From CAKRJP01 sp963634745 (GTDB lineage Bacteria > Bacillota > Clostridia > Lachnospirales > Lachnospiraceae): DNA of 64,000 bases. Within the stretch, counting starts at the first letter, position 1. Each line of letters begins with the position of its first letter. Of this stretch, positions 1 through 8,216 are shown in pieces. A program made the position numbers and the translations under genes. The stretch spans positions 1 to 64,000 of the forward strand of contig CAVHCX010000012.1 of NCBI GenBank assembly GCA_963634745.1, read 5' to 3'. The notes below the pieces were generated by a model. The model did no database searches. It had not been told where the DNA came from and saw only the letters and a list, made by a program, of their open reading frames with translations.

Positions 1-25
1 AAGGTATAACCGAATAGAGTTTAAG

Positions 26-53
26 AAGAACAGCTTTGGCTGTTCTTTTTTTG
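26..53 (+). terminator. Intrinsic terminator of an upstream gene
   Basis: A perfect 9-bp stem (26-34 with 39-47) with a 4-nt loop is followed by a run of T. It ends transcription of a gene that lies before the window. Confidence 0.85.
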
Positions 54-63
54 TTTATTTTTC

Positions 64-129
64 TTGCAATCCTAGATGTTTTCTTAATAATATGATAAGA
101 TATCCTTACAAATGTTAGAAAGCGCTAAC
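64..129 (+). promoter_or_regulatory. Possible promoter and palindrome before ABC exporter
   Basis: TTGCAA at 64-69 and TAATAT at 88-93 are 18 bp apart. Just downstream, GTTAG-N6-CTAAC (114-129) is a short inverted repeat that could bind a dimeric regulator. Both are weak calls from sequence only. Confidence 0.35.
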
Positions 130-146
130 TAAGAAAGGAAAAGCTT

Positions 147-845
147 ATGTTTATTGAAATTAATAATCTAAAAAAGAGTTTCGGTTCGGCGGATAACCGG
201 GTGGAGGTTTTAAAGGGGATTAACTTTGAGATTCAAAAGGGAGAAATCTGTGTCCTACTTGGTCCTTCCGGTTCCGGAAAATCAACCCTCTTAAATATTA
301 TCGGAGGGATCGACGGAGCCGATGCGGGTTATATTTCTATTAATGGCGAGAAGATTAAGGACATGAATGAGAAGAAGCTTACCTTGTATAGGAGAGAGCA
401 TTTGGGATATATTTTTCAAATGTATAATCTCATTCCCAATCTTACAGTAAGAGAAAATATTGAGGTGGGAGCCTACCTTAGTAAGAGCCCCCTGGATGTG
501 GACGAGCTTCTTAATACCTTGGGCCTGTGGGACCATCGCTTTAAGATACCCAACCAGCTATCCGGAGGACAGCAGCAAAGAACCGCCATTGGACGTGCTA
601 TTGTAAAGAATCCGGATATCCTCCTATGTGATGAGCCGACAGGCGCCTTAGACTATCAGACATCCAAGGATATTCTACATTTAATAGAGACCATTAATCA
701 AAAGTATGGAAATACTGTAATTATGGTCACCCACAATGATGCTGTGAAGAACATGGCAGACCGGGTGATTCGTCTCCGCGATGGCATGATCCGAAAGAAT
801 TACAAAAATGAAGAAAAAATTCCTGCTGAACAATTAGAGTGGTAG
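147..845 (+). CDS. ABC transporter ATP-binding protein (MacB/LolD type)
   Basis: This is the cytoplasmic ATPase of an FtsX-type ABC exporter, 232 aa, the normal length for the family. Walker A GPSGSGKST is at residues 39-47, the Q-loop glutamine at 91, signature LSGGQQQR at 138-145, Walker B ILLCDEPTGALD at 158-169, and the switch histidine near 196. The start is an ATG preceded by AAGAAAGGAA. The FtsX permease follows 22 bp downstream with its own good ribosome binding site, so the two form an operon. Related pairs export antimicrobial peptides or lipoproteins, or drive cell-wall hydrolases; no sensor kinase is next door, so the substrate is unknown. Confidence 0.93.
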   Translation: MFIEINNLKKSFGSADNRVEVLKGINFEIQKGEICVLLGPSGSGKSTLLNIIGGIDGADAGYISINGEKIKDMNEKKLTLYRREHLGYIFQMYNLIPNLTVRENIEVGAYLSKSPLDVDELLNTLGLWDHRFKIPNQLSGGQQQRTAIGRAIVKNPDILLCDEPTGALDYQTSKDILHLIETINQKYGNTVIMVTHNDAVKNMADRVIRLRDGMIRKNYKNEEKIPAEQLEW

Positions 846-867
846 AAGATGAAGGAGGAAAAGGATC

Positions 868-3195
868 ATGAGAAATCCACTGAACAAACGATTGCTTAGG
901 GAATTAAAAGATGAATTTGGAAAGTATCTTGTCATATTTATTTTGATGGTAAGTACGATTGGACTGGTATGCGGATATTTGGTCTCTTGCAGCAGCATGT
1001 TAAAAGCCTACCATGATGGTTTTGAAAAATATAATATTGAAAATGGTCATTTTATAGTCAGGGGAAAATTAGATGACAAGCAGTGGGACCGGATAGAAAA
1101 CTTAGGGGTTAAACTATATGAAAACTTTTATGTGGAAAAAGAAATGAATAACGATACCACCCTCCGGATCTTCAAGATGCGAGACAAGGTCAATAAGGTT
1201 TGCCTCATGGAGGGAAAGTTCCCGGAAAAGAAGAATGAAATCGCCATCGATCGTATGTATGCAGATAACAATGACCTGCAGGTTGGGAATCGTATAAAGG
1301 ATGAGACCGGTACATGGAAGATTACAGGCCTGGTGGCCCTTTCCGATTACAGCGCCTTGTTTCAGGATAACAACGATACCATGTTTGATTCTATTAAATT
1401 CGGAGTGGCTATTGTCACTCCTGAAGCTTTCAAACAGTTTAAAGATAGTGACTTAGAGTATAATTATGCATGGAAATACAAGAATATTCCGGAGGACGAT
1501 ACAGAGGAAAAGAAAGTTTCAGAAAAACTGATCAAAAACATGAGCAAAGAAGTTGACTTGGAAGAGGTGGTACCAGGATACTTAAATCAGGGGATTCACT
1601 TTGCCGGGGATGATTTAGGCGGAGACCGTGCAATGGTTATCACCCTTCTTTATATGATTATGGTTATCATGGCTTTTGTATTTGCTGTAACCATCAGTAA
1701 TACCATTTCCAAGGAGGCAAATGTCATTGGCACCCTAAGAGCCTCCGGCTATACCAGAGGAGAACTATTGCGTCATTATATGGCTATGCCCATCCTAGTT
1801 ACATTTATAGGAGCCATCCTGGGAAATATCATTGGTTATACATTCATGAAGGACACCATTGCAAATATTTACTATGGAAGTTACAGCTTGCCTACTTACG
1901 TCACAATCTGGAATGGAGAAGCCTTTCTTCTGACCACAGTGGTCCCCATTCTTATAATGATCCTAGTTACATTTTTTGTTCTTCATGCCAAGCTAAAACT
2001 ATCTCCACTTAAATTTATACGCAGAGATTTAAGCAAGAAGAGACAAAGAAGAGCCCTTAAATTAAGCCAGAGGATCCCCTTCTTCCAGAGATTTAGGCTT
2101 CGGGTGATTCTTCAAAATCGCAAGAATTATTTGGTATTGCTTTTAGGCCTAGCCTTCGCCAATATGCTTTTGATGTTCGGCCTGGCCTTTCCTGAGGTCT
2201 TAAAGCACTATCAGGCTGAGATCGAGAGAGGACTTTTTGCAAATTACCAATACATGCTGCAGGTTCCCCTGAGTGCAAAAAATGCAGAGGATGAAATGCA
2301 GAAGATGCAGGCACTCTTAGACTATTCGGAAGGCGTGAAGACAGACAATAAGGATGCAGAAAAATTCAGCGCCTATTCCCTGGAAACCCTGGGCGATGTG
2401 GCTAAGCAAGAAAAGGTAAGCATCTATGGAGTTTCTAAGGATAGCAAGTATATCTCTTTAGGTTTCGAAAAGCTAGGAGAAAAGGAAGTCTATATTTCCT
2501 CCGCCTATGCAGATAAGTATCAGTTAAAACTTGGGGATCCTATCACTTTAAAAGAAAAATATGATGACAAGAAATATAGCTTCAAAGTAGGAGGAATCTA
2601 TGACTATGCAGCTTCTGTGAGCATATTTATGGAACAATCAAAACTAAATGATTTCTTTAAGCTGGGTGATGATTATTTTAGTGGATACTTTTCAGACACT
2701 GAGATCACAGATATAAAGGAAGAATATATTGCCACAGTTATTGATTTAGATTCACTCTCCAAGCTTAGCAGACAGTTAAATAACTCGATGGGAAATATGA
2801 TGTATATGGTAGACGGATTTGCGGTAGGTATTTTTATGGTTATCATCTATCTTCTATCAAAGCTTATTATCGAGAAAAATGCCCAGTCCATATCCATGGC
2901 AAAAATTCTGGGATATAGTAACGGTGAGATTGGAAGGCTCTATATTGTAGCCACCTCTATAGTGGTAATCTTAGGGATCCTTGTGACCATGCCCCTGATT
3001 CGCTGGTTTTTGGTTTATATATTCAGAGCCATGATGTTGGACAGTTATAGTGGCTGGCTTCCCTTGTATATACCTACGAGGACCTATATAAAAATGTTTG
3101 TACTGGGACTGGTAACCTACGGTCTGGTCGCAATCATTGAGTATGGAAGAATTCGCAGGGTGCCCATGGATGAGGCCTTAAAGAATGTAGAATAA
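868..3195 (+). CDS. FtsX-like ABC transporter permease
   Basis: Membrane partner of the preceding ATPase, 775 aa. There is one transmembrane helix at about residues 20-41, a first extracytoplasmic domain (about 45-250), helices near 254-276, 305-325, 352-375 and 419-440, a second extracytoplasmic domain (about 445-645), and three C-terminal helices (about 649-668, 691-715, 745-765). This is the duplicated FtsX layout of a long-form permease. GAAGGAGG sits just before the ATG. The last codons and the sequence after the stop carry a 12-nt direct repeat (3181-3192 and 3200-3211). Family-level call is firm; the exported substrate is not readable. Confidence 0.9.
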   Translation: MRNPLNKRLLRELKDEFGKYLVIFILMVSTIGLVCGYLVSCSSMLKAYHDGFEKYNIENGHFIVRGKLDDKQWDRIENLGVKLYENFYVEKEMNNDTTLRIFKMRDKVNKVCLMEGKFPEKKNEIAIDRMYADNNDLQVGNRIKDETGTWKITGLVALSDYSALFQDNNDTMFDSIKFGVAIVTPEAFKQFKDSDLEYNYAWKYKNIPEDDTEEKKVSEKLIKNMSKEVDLEEVVPGYLNQGIHFAGDDLGGDRAMVITLLYMIMVIMAFVFAVTISNTISKEANVIGTLRASGYTRGELLRHYMAMPILVTFIGAILGNIIGYTFMKDTIANIYYGSYSLPTYVTIWNGEAFLLTTVVPILIMILVTFFVLHAKLKLSPLKFIRRDLSKKRQRRALKLSQRIPFFQRFRLRVILQNRKNYLVLLLGLAFANMLLMFGLAFPEVLKHYQAEIERGLFANYQYMLQVPLSAKNAEDEMQKMQALLDYSEGVKTDNKDAEKFSAYSLETLGDVAKQEKVSIYGVSKDSKYISLGFEKLGEKEVYISSAYADKYQLKLGDPITLKEKYDDKKYSFKVGGIYDYAASVSIFMEQSKLNDFFKLGDDYFSGYFSDTEITDIKEEYIATVIDLDSLSKLSRQLNNSMGNMMYMVDGFAVGIFMVIIYLLSKLIIEKNAQSISMAKILGYSNGEIGRLYIVATSIVVILGILVTMPLIRWFLVYIFRAMMLDSYSGWLPLYIPTRTYIKMFVLGLVTYGLVAIIEYGRIRRVPMDEALKNVE

Positions 3196-3214
3196 TAAAA
3201 AGAATGTAGAAAAA

Positions 3215-3297
3215 AATGTCGGGGTGAAAAAGTCATCCGTCCACAGGAGTTTTCTCCTACGTGGACCAAAGACCTTGGGATCATCCCGACATTTTTT
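3215..3297. terminator. Bidirectional multi-helix terminator
   Basis: AATGTCGGG/CCCGACATT closes a structure that contains an inner hairpin, GTCCAC-AGGAG/CTCCT-GTGGAC at 3239-3266, with A/T runs on both outer sides. It lies between convergent genes and can serve the permease (plus) and coaBC (minus). It is longer and more branched than the other terminators here. Confidence 0.7.
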
Positions 3298-3335
3298 TGG
3301 ACTGTATTTTCCTAATATCTAATAGTTTCTGAAGC

Positions 3336-4535
3336 TTAATTTCCCCTGAGGCTTATAATATGGTCCATAAGTTTATAGGCAACTTCCTCCTTACTCATAA
3401 GAGGAAGGGTGGTTTCCTGATCCTTGCTAATCAGGGTCACTACATTGGTATCGCCCTTGAAACCGGCCCCGGCAACCTTCAAGTTGTTGGCTACGATCAG
3501 ATCCAGATTTTTCTTTTTTAGTTTCTTTCTGGAATTTTCCAGCATATCTTTGGTTTCCATAGAGAAGCCACAGAGGAATTGGCCTTCTTTTTTATGGTCT
3601 CCCAGATATTTTAAAATATCATCGGTTTTTTCTAATTCGATGGCCATGGCCCCATCTTTTTTCTTGATCTTGTCCTCTGCCACATGGGAGGGACGATAGT
3701 CTGCCACTGCGGCAGCCTTAATAATAATGTCCATAGAAGAGCTTCTCTCGGTAACCGCCTCGTACATATCCTTTGCGGTGGTCACGGGAACTACGTCCAC
3801 GAAAGGAGGGTAGGCAAGGGCAGTTGGTCCGCTTACCAGGGTAACTGAGGCACCCCGCAGCATACAGACCTTGGCAATCTGATAGCCCATTTTCCCGGAG
3901 GAATGGTTGGTAATATAACGAACCGGATCAATGGATTCCGCGGTAGGGCCGGCAGTTACTAAAATATTTAAGCCTTTCAGGTCCTTGGGGCATGCGATGG
4001 CTCTTAAAATATACTCATAAAGTTCTTCCGGCTCCGGCATCTTTCCGGCGCCTGTATCCCCACAGGCCAAATAACCGGATGCCGGGGTGATGACCTCCAT
4101 GCCATAGCCTTGAAGAAGTTCTATATTATGCCTGGTTACAGGATTCTCATACATGGCGGTATTCATGGCCGGGGCAATAATCTTTGGCGCCTTGCTGGCA
4201 AGAACCGTAGTAGTAAGCATGTCATCCGCCAGGCCGTGGGCTAATTTTGCCATAATATTGGCGGTGGCAGGGGCGATCATGATCACATCGGCTTTTTTTG
4301 CCAAAGCCACATGTTCTACCTGAAATTCAAAATTACGATCAAAGGTATCCACAATACATTTGTGGCCGGTCAGGCTTTCAAATGTAATGGGGTTAATGAA
4401 GTTTGTAGCGTTTTTTGTCATAATGACACGAACTTCAGCACCGGCTTTTACTAATTTGCTTGCAAGGGAGGCACTTTTGTAGGCTGCAATGCCCCCTGTG
4501 ACCCCCAAAAGTACGGTTTTATTTTCTAAAAACAT
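3336..4535 (-). CDS. coaBC: Bifunctional phosphopantothenoylcysteine decarboxylase / phosphopantothenate-cysteine ligase
   Basis: CoaBC makes 4'-phosphopantetheine for coenzyme A in two steps: ligation of cysteine to phosphopantothenate, then FMN-dependent decarboxylation. It is 399 aa, full length. The CoaC half has GVTGGIAAYK at 11-20, the catalytic-type histidine in HVALAK at 75, PAMN at 122-125 and the ACGD clamp with Cys158. The CoaB half starts near 190 with VTAGPTAE (193-200), followed by an NHSSGKMG segment and a KKKDG loop. An AGGAG site precedes the ATG. It is monocistronic, reading away from the importer operon through divergent promoters, and ends at a shared terminator. Confidence 0.97.
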   Translation of the reverse strand: MFLENKTVLLGVTGGIAAYKSASLASKLVKAGAEVRVIMTKNATNFINPITFESLTGHKCIVDTFDRNFEFQVEHVALAKKADVIMIAPATANIMAKLAHGLADDMLTTTVLASKAPKIIAPAMNTAMYENPVTRHNIELLQGYGMEVITPASGYLACGDTGAGKMPEPEELYEYILRAIACPKDLKGLNILVTAGPTAESIDPVRYITNHSSGKMGYQIAKVCMLRGASVTLVSGPTALAYPPFVDVVPVTTAKDMYEAVTERSSSMDIIIKAAAVADYRPSHVAEDKIKKKDGAMAIELEKTDDILKYLGDHKKEGQFLCGFSMETKDMLENSRKKLKKKNLDLIVANNLKVAGAGFKGDTNVVTLISKDQETTLPLMSKEEVAYKLMDHIISLRGN

Positions 4536-4567
4536 TTAAAAATCTCCTAATCTATACACTTATTCCT

Positions 4568-4596
4568 ACTATAACTTTTTTTGATGAGCCTTGCAA
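4568..4596 (-). promoter_or_regulatory. coaBC promoter
   Basis: Read on the minus strand: TTGCAA (4591-4596), 17 bp, TATAGT (4568-4573), about 35 bp upstream of the coaBC start. It lies back to back with the plus-strand promoter at 4604-4632. Confidence 0.7.
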
Positions 4597-4603
4597 GAAA
4601 CAA

Positions 4604-4632
4604 TTGACGAATCCGAGATTTGTGGCTATAAT
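4604..4632 (+). promoter_or_regulatory. Promoter of the TrpXYZ-like operon
   Basis: TTGACG (4604-4609), 17 bp, TATAAT (4627-4632). The leader to the ATG at 4712 is only about 70 nt and holds a direct repeat GCGTTA (4651-4656, 4659-4664). There is no room for a T-box element. Confidence 0.8.
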
Positions 4633-4711
4633 GAACCCAATGACTTTTACGCGTTAAAGCGTTACGGCATAATGTGCAAAAGTGTCAGCATAATCGAGGA
4701 GGATTTATATT

Positions 4712-5719
4712 ATGAAAATGAAGAAATTAATGGCGGCAGGTCTCTGTGCGGCTATGACCCTATCTTTAGCAGCCTGTGGTGGAAGTTCATCTTCGGAAAG
4801 CACAAGCGATGGTTCTACAAAGACCGCATCCGGAAAGACTTATAGCATTGGTATTTGCCAGATGTTAGAGCACCCGGCACTAGATGCAGCTACCGAGGGA
4901 TTCCAGGACGCAGTCAATGAGAAGTTTGGGGATGGAGTGGTTGACATCGAAGTGCAGAATGCCCAGGGAGAGCAGGCCCAGTGCGGAACGATTATCAACA
5001 ATTTTGTATCTTCCGACGTTGATTTGATTTTAGCAAATGCAACCTTGCCATTGCAGACAGCAGCCCAGGCTACCGCAGATATTCCCATTCTTGGAACATC
5101 CGTTACTGATTTTGCAACTGCCCTTGGAATTGATGATTGGACAGGTGCAACAGGAATCAACGTATCAGGAACTTCTGACTTAGCTCCGATCGACGAGCAG
5201 GAGGATATGTTAGTAGAGCTTCTCCCGGATGTTAAGAAGGTTGGAATTCTCTACTGTTCTGCAGAGCCAAACTCAAAGTACCAGGCAGAATTATTTGAGA
5301 AAGCCTTAAAAGAAGATGGAATTGAGTATAAAGAATTTACAGCAGCAGATTCCAATGAGATCCAGTCTGTAACAACCAGTGCCATTGAAGAGTGTGACGC
5401 CCTTTACGTTCCAACTGACAATACCATGGCTGCCAATACAGATATTATTAATAACATCTGTCTTCCGGCTAAGGTACCGGTAATTGCCGGTGAAGAGGGA
5501 ATCTGTTCCGGATGCGGAATTGCTACCTTGTCTATCAGCTACTACGATATCGGATACAAGGCAGGAGAGATGGCTTATGATATCTTAGTAAATGGTGCAG
5601 ATATCACTACCATGGATGTTGCATATGCAGAAGACCTTACCAAGGAATACAATGCAGCAATTTGTGAGGAGCTTGGAATTACAGTTCCGGATGATTATAC
5701 AGCTATTGATACTGAGTAA
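4712..5719 (+). CDS. ABC transporter substrate-binding lipoprotein (TrpX-like)
   Basis: Extracellular solute-binding lipoprotein, 335 aa, of the ABC_sub_bind (PF04392) type. A signal peptide (residues 1-21) ends in the lipobox LAAC with the lipidated Cys22, followed by a Ser-rich linker and a periplasmic-binding fold from about residue 43. The start has GAGGAGG upstream. It is the first gene of a three-gene importer with a LivH-like permease and an ATPase. In streptococci this set is named TrpXYZ and imports aromatic amino acids; related sets exist for other ligands, so tryptophan is only a guess here. A 12-bp tandem array follows the stop codon. Confidence 0.88.
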   Translation: MKMKKLMAAGLCAAMTLSLAACGGSSSSESTSDGSTKTASGKTYSIGICQMLEHPALDAATEGFQDAVNEKFGDGVVDIEVQNAQGEQAQCGTIINNFVSSDVDLILANATLPLQTAAQATADIPILGTSVTDFATALGIDDWTGATGINVSGTSDLAPIDEQEDMLVELLPDVKKVGILYCSAEPNSKYQAELFEKALKEDGIEYKEFTAADSNEIQSVTTSAIEECDALYVPTDNTMAANTDIINNICLPAKVPVIAGEEGICSGCGIATLSISYYDIGYKAGEMAYDILVNGADITTMDVAYAEDLTKEYNAAICEELGITVPDDYTAIDTE

Positions 5720-5742
5720 TCATTAGAGAGTATTCTTTAGAG

Positions 5743-5790
5743 TATTTCATAGAATATTTCATAGAATATTTCATAGAATATTTCATAGAA
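5743..5790 (+). repeat. 12-bp tandem repeat, four perfect copies, with in-frame TAG
   Basis: The unit TATTTCATAGAA occurs four times without mismatch, with one degenerate copy before (5731-5742) and a partial copy after. In the frame of the preceding gene every unit supplies a TAG codon (5738, 5750, 5762, 5774, 5786, 5798), after the real stop TAA at 5717-5719. It fills most of the gap before the permease gene. Confidence 0.95.
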
Positions 5791-5831
5791 TATTCCTTAG
5801 ATAAAACGATGAAGAAAGGACATGGAAGCTT

Positions 5832-6773
5832 ATGTTACTATATTTTTCATCGTTAGATCCAACCGCCTTGGTACGTGCCCTTCCGGGAAATGTAGCCCAG
5901 GGTCTTATATGGGGAATTATGGCGATAGGTGTCTATATCACCTATCGCATTCTGAATTTTGCGGATCTAACGGTAGACGGCTCTTTGGCAACAGGAGGTG
6001 CTGTTGCGGTCATGCTCATACAGGGAGGAATGAATCCGGCCTTGGCCCTGATCTTTTCTTTCCTGGCAGGAATGGCAGCAGGATTTGTCACAGGAATTTT
6101 AAATACAGCCCTGGGAATTCCCGGAATCCTGGCAAGTATTTTAACCCAGATTTCTCTCTATTCCGTCAACCTAGGAATTATGGGAAAGTCCAACCAGAGT
6201 ATCGGAATCGGTCAGAAGGGCTTAGTGGCTTCCCTTCGCTATGTCACGGCAAATGACAGATGGGTCTTTTTTGCAAAGCTGATTCTCTTCTGCCTTGTGC
6301 TGGTAGCCTTGATCTACTGGTTCTTTGGCACGGAGATCGGGGCCTCCATAAGAGCTACCGGATGTAACGAGCAGATGGCAAGAGCCCAGGGCATCAATAC
6401 CAATTTCACCAAGGTGATTGCCCTTATGATTTCCAACGGAATGGTAGGACTTTCCGGAGGCATTTACGCCCAGTATCAGGGGTCTGCAGACGTCAATGCA
6501 GGACGAGGAGCCATTGTCATCGGACTGGCAGCAGTTATTATCAGTGAAGTAATCTTTGGAAAGCTTTGTGCAGGAAAGAAGATCGCATTTGCCTACACCC
6601 TGTCAGCCCTCTTTGTAGGAGCCATTCTCTACTATGTAGCCTATACCTTGGTATTGTGGCTTAAGATGCCATCTGACTACATGAAATTATTCTCCGCAGT
6701 TGTAGTTGCCTGCTTCCTTGCAGTGCCTTATCTGAAGGAGAAAAATTCTGTGAAAAGGAGGCCGGCAAAATAA
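5832..6773 (+). CDS. ABC transporter permease (TrpY/LivH-like)
   Basis: Integral membrane subunit, 313 aa, of the branched-chain-amino-acid permease type (BPD_transp_2), with about eight or nine hydrophobic segments. The segment around residues 30-52 (GIMAIGVYITYRILNFADLT) is typical of this family. AAGAAAGGA stands 11 nt before the chosen ATG; an upstream ATG at 5822 is in another frame. Its stop overlaps the start of the ATPase gene by one base (TAATG), which implies translational coupling. It forms the importer channel with the lipoprotein before and the ATPase after it. Confidence 0.88.
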   Translation: MLLYFSSLDPTALVRALPGNVAQGLIWGIMAIGVYITYRILNFADLTVDGSLATGGAVAVMLIQGGMNPALALIFSFLAGMAAGFVTGILNTALGIPGILASILTQISLYSVNLGIMGKSNQSIGIGQKGLVASLRYVTANDRWVFFAKLILFCLVLVALIYWFFGTEIGASIRATGCNEQMARAQGINTNFTKVIALMISNGMVGLSGGIYAQYQGSADVNAGRGAIVIGLAAVIISEVIFGKLCAGKKIAFAYTLSALFVGAILYYVAYTLVLWLKMPSDYMKLFSAVVVACFLAVPYLKEKNSVKRRPAK

Positions 6774-7576
6774 TGGGATATATGCTTGAAATTAAAGATG
6801 TACATAAAACCTTCAATCCTGGAACCATTAACGAGAAGGTAGCCTTGGATGGAGTAAATTTAAACCTGAACCCCGGGGATTTTGTTACCATCATCGGTGG
6901 AAATGGTGCCGGCAAATCTACAACTTTAAATGCCATAGCAGGAGTTTGGCCTATTGACCAGGGACAGATTATAATCGATGGCACAGATATTTCCGGGCTC
7001 TCCGAGCATAAACGGGCCACCTATTTGGGCCGTGTATTCCAGGATCCTATGGTAGGTACCGCAGCGACTATGTCCATAGAAGAAAATATGGCTATTGCTG
7101 CAAGACGAGGCAAGAAGCGGGGCTTTGGCTGGGGAATTACAAAACAGGAGAGAGATGATTTCAGAGAGAAATTAAAGGAATTAGATCTTGGCCTGGAAGA
7201 TCGTCTGAGCAGCCGTGTAGGCCTTCTCTCCGGTGGACAAAGACAGGCAGTCACCCTTTTAATGGCTACCCTAAAACATCCTAAGCTTTTGCTTTTAGAT
7301 GAGCATACGGCGGCCCTTGATCCAAAGACTGCAGCCAAGGTACTGGGGCTTTCTGATAAGTTGATTCAGGAAAATAATCTGACGGCCATGATGGTTACCC
7401 ACAATATGAAGGATGCCATTGCCCATGGAAATCGCCTGATCATGATGCATGAGGGAAAAGTCATTTATGATGTGTCAGGAGAAGAAAAAAGAAATCTTCA
7501 CGTATCCGACCTTTTAGCAAAATTTGAGGAGGTCAGCGACGGAGAATTTGCCAACGATCGAATGATGTTAACATAA
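6773..7576 (+). CDS. ABC transporter ATP-binding protein (TrpZ-like)
   Basis: Cytoplasmic ATPase of the importer, 267 aa. Walker A GGNGAGKST is at 42-50, signature LSGGQRQA at 152-159, Walker B LLLLDEHTAALD follows, and MVTHN carries the switch histidine. The Walker B tail reads DEH rather than the usual DEP, a known variant in this family. The start at 6773 fits AAGGAGG at 6755-6761 (11-nt spacer); the in-frame ATG at 6782 would be too far. It overlaps the permease stop by one base. The operon ends at the hairpin at 7597-7639. Confidence 0.9.
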   Translation: MGYMLEIKDVHKTFNPGTINEKVALDGVNLNLNPGDFVTIIGGNGAGKSTTLNAIAGVWPIDQGQIIIDGTDISGLSEHKRATYLGRVFQDPMVGTAATMSIEENMAIAARRGKKRGFGWGITKQERDDFREKLKELDLGLEDRLSSRVGLLSGGQRQAVTLLMATLKHPKLLLLDEHTAALDPKTAAKVLGLSDKLIQENNLTAMMVTHNMKDAIAHGNRLIMMHEGKVIYDVSGEEKRNLHVSDLLAKFEEVSDGEFANDRMMLT

Positions 7577-7596
7577 GCTCTGATCGTAGAAAATAA

Positions 7597-7639
7597 AAAA
7601 CAGGTGTTTGCGGATGGATTCGCAGACACCTGTTTTTGT
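7597..7639. terminator. Bidirectional terminator between importer operon and TetR gene
   Basis: AAAACAGGTGTTTGCG pairs with CGCAGACACCTGTTTT around a short loop, with T runs on both strands. The TetR stop codon lies directly beside it. Confidence 0.9.
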
Positions 7640-7640
7640 T

Positions 7641-8216
7641 TTAATTTGTTAGCATCTTATCTAAAGTATTTTTTAGCATATCGAATAGGATATCTGTCAT
7701 CTGCTCCGGGGTCTCCTTACAGTCGGCCAGAAGCCAGCTTTTTACCATACCAACACAGCCGTTGAGACAGTAGGCATAACTATATTTTCTTCTTGTTTTT
7801 TCAACCTTGTAGAGGGGCTCAATGACCTGAACCGCCTCCCGACCTACCATATCCTCCATGCGGGCTACAAAGGAGATGTCTCCATTGGGTCCTACCAAGG
7901 CCTTGCATATAGGACGGTTGCGATCCATGATCTGAAACATAATCAAAATAAAAGACTTGGCACTTTCATCCGGACTCAGGGGATGCTCGGACAGGGCATC
8001 CTTAATCTCTTGAAAAAGCTCTGACTCTATTTTCTTTAGCATGTCATAGATATCGGAGTAGTGGAGATAGAAGGTGGACCGGTTGATATCCACCGTATCT
8101 ACTAATTCTTTTACTGTGATATCGCGGATGCTTTTTTCCTCCAAAAGCTTAGCCAAGCCGTCTCGCAATTGTTTTTTTGTCTTTCTGACCCTGCGGTCTT
8201 CTTTTCTTGCTTCCAT
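7641..8216 (-). CDS. TetR/AcrR family regulator (DhaS-like C-terminal domain)
   Basis: DNA-binding repressor of 191 aa. The N-terminal helix-turn-helix covers about residues 10-58 and contains ITVKELVDTVDINRSTFY followed by LHYSDIYDML, a pattern typical of TetR proteins with the TetR_C_8 domain. The remainder is a helical ligand/dimer domain. The ATG is preceded by GGAAAGGAAGAAG. The gene is divergent from the YhgE/Pip gene, a pairing common in Firmicutes, and a palindrome lies between them, so it probably represses that gene. The ligand is unknown. Confidence 0.88.
   Translation of the reverse strand: MEARKEDRRVRKTKKQLRDGLAKLLEEKSIRDITVKELVDTVDINRSTFYLHYSDIYDMLKKIESELFQEIKDALSEHPLSPDESAKSFILIMFQIMDRNRPICKALVGPNGDISFVARMEDMVGREAVQVIEPLYKVEKTRRKYSYAYCLNGCVGMVKSWLLADCKETPEQMTDILFDMLKNTLDKMLTN

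Noticed and set aside
4591..4845. 84-residue plus-strand frame before the lipoprotein gene
   Set aside because: It starts within the promoter region and overlaps the lipoprotein signal peptide in another frame.
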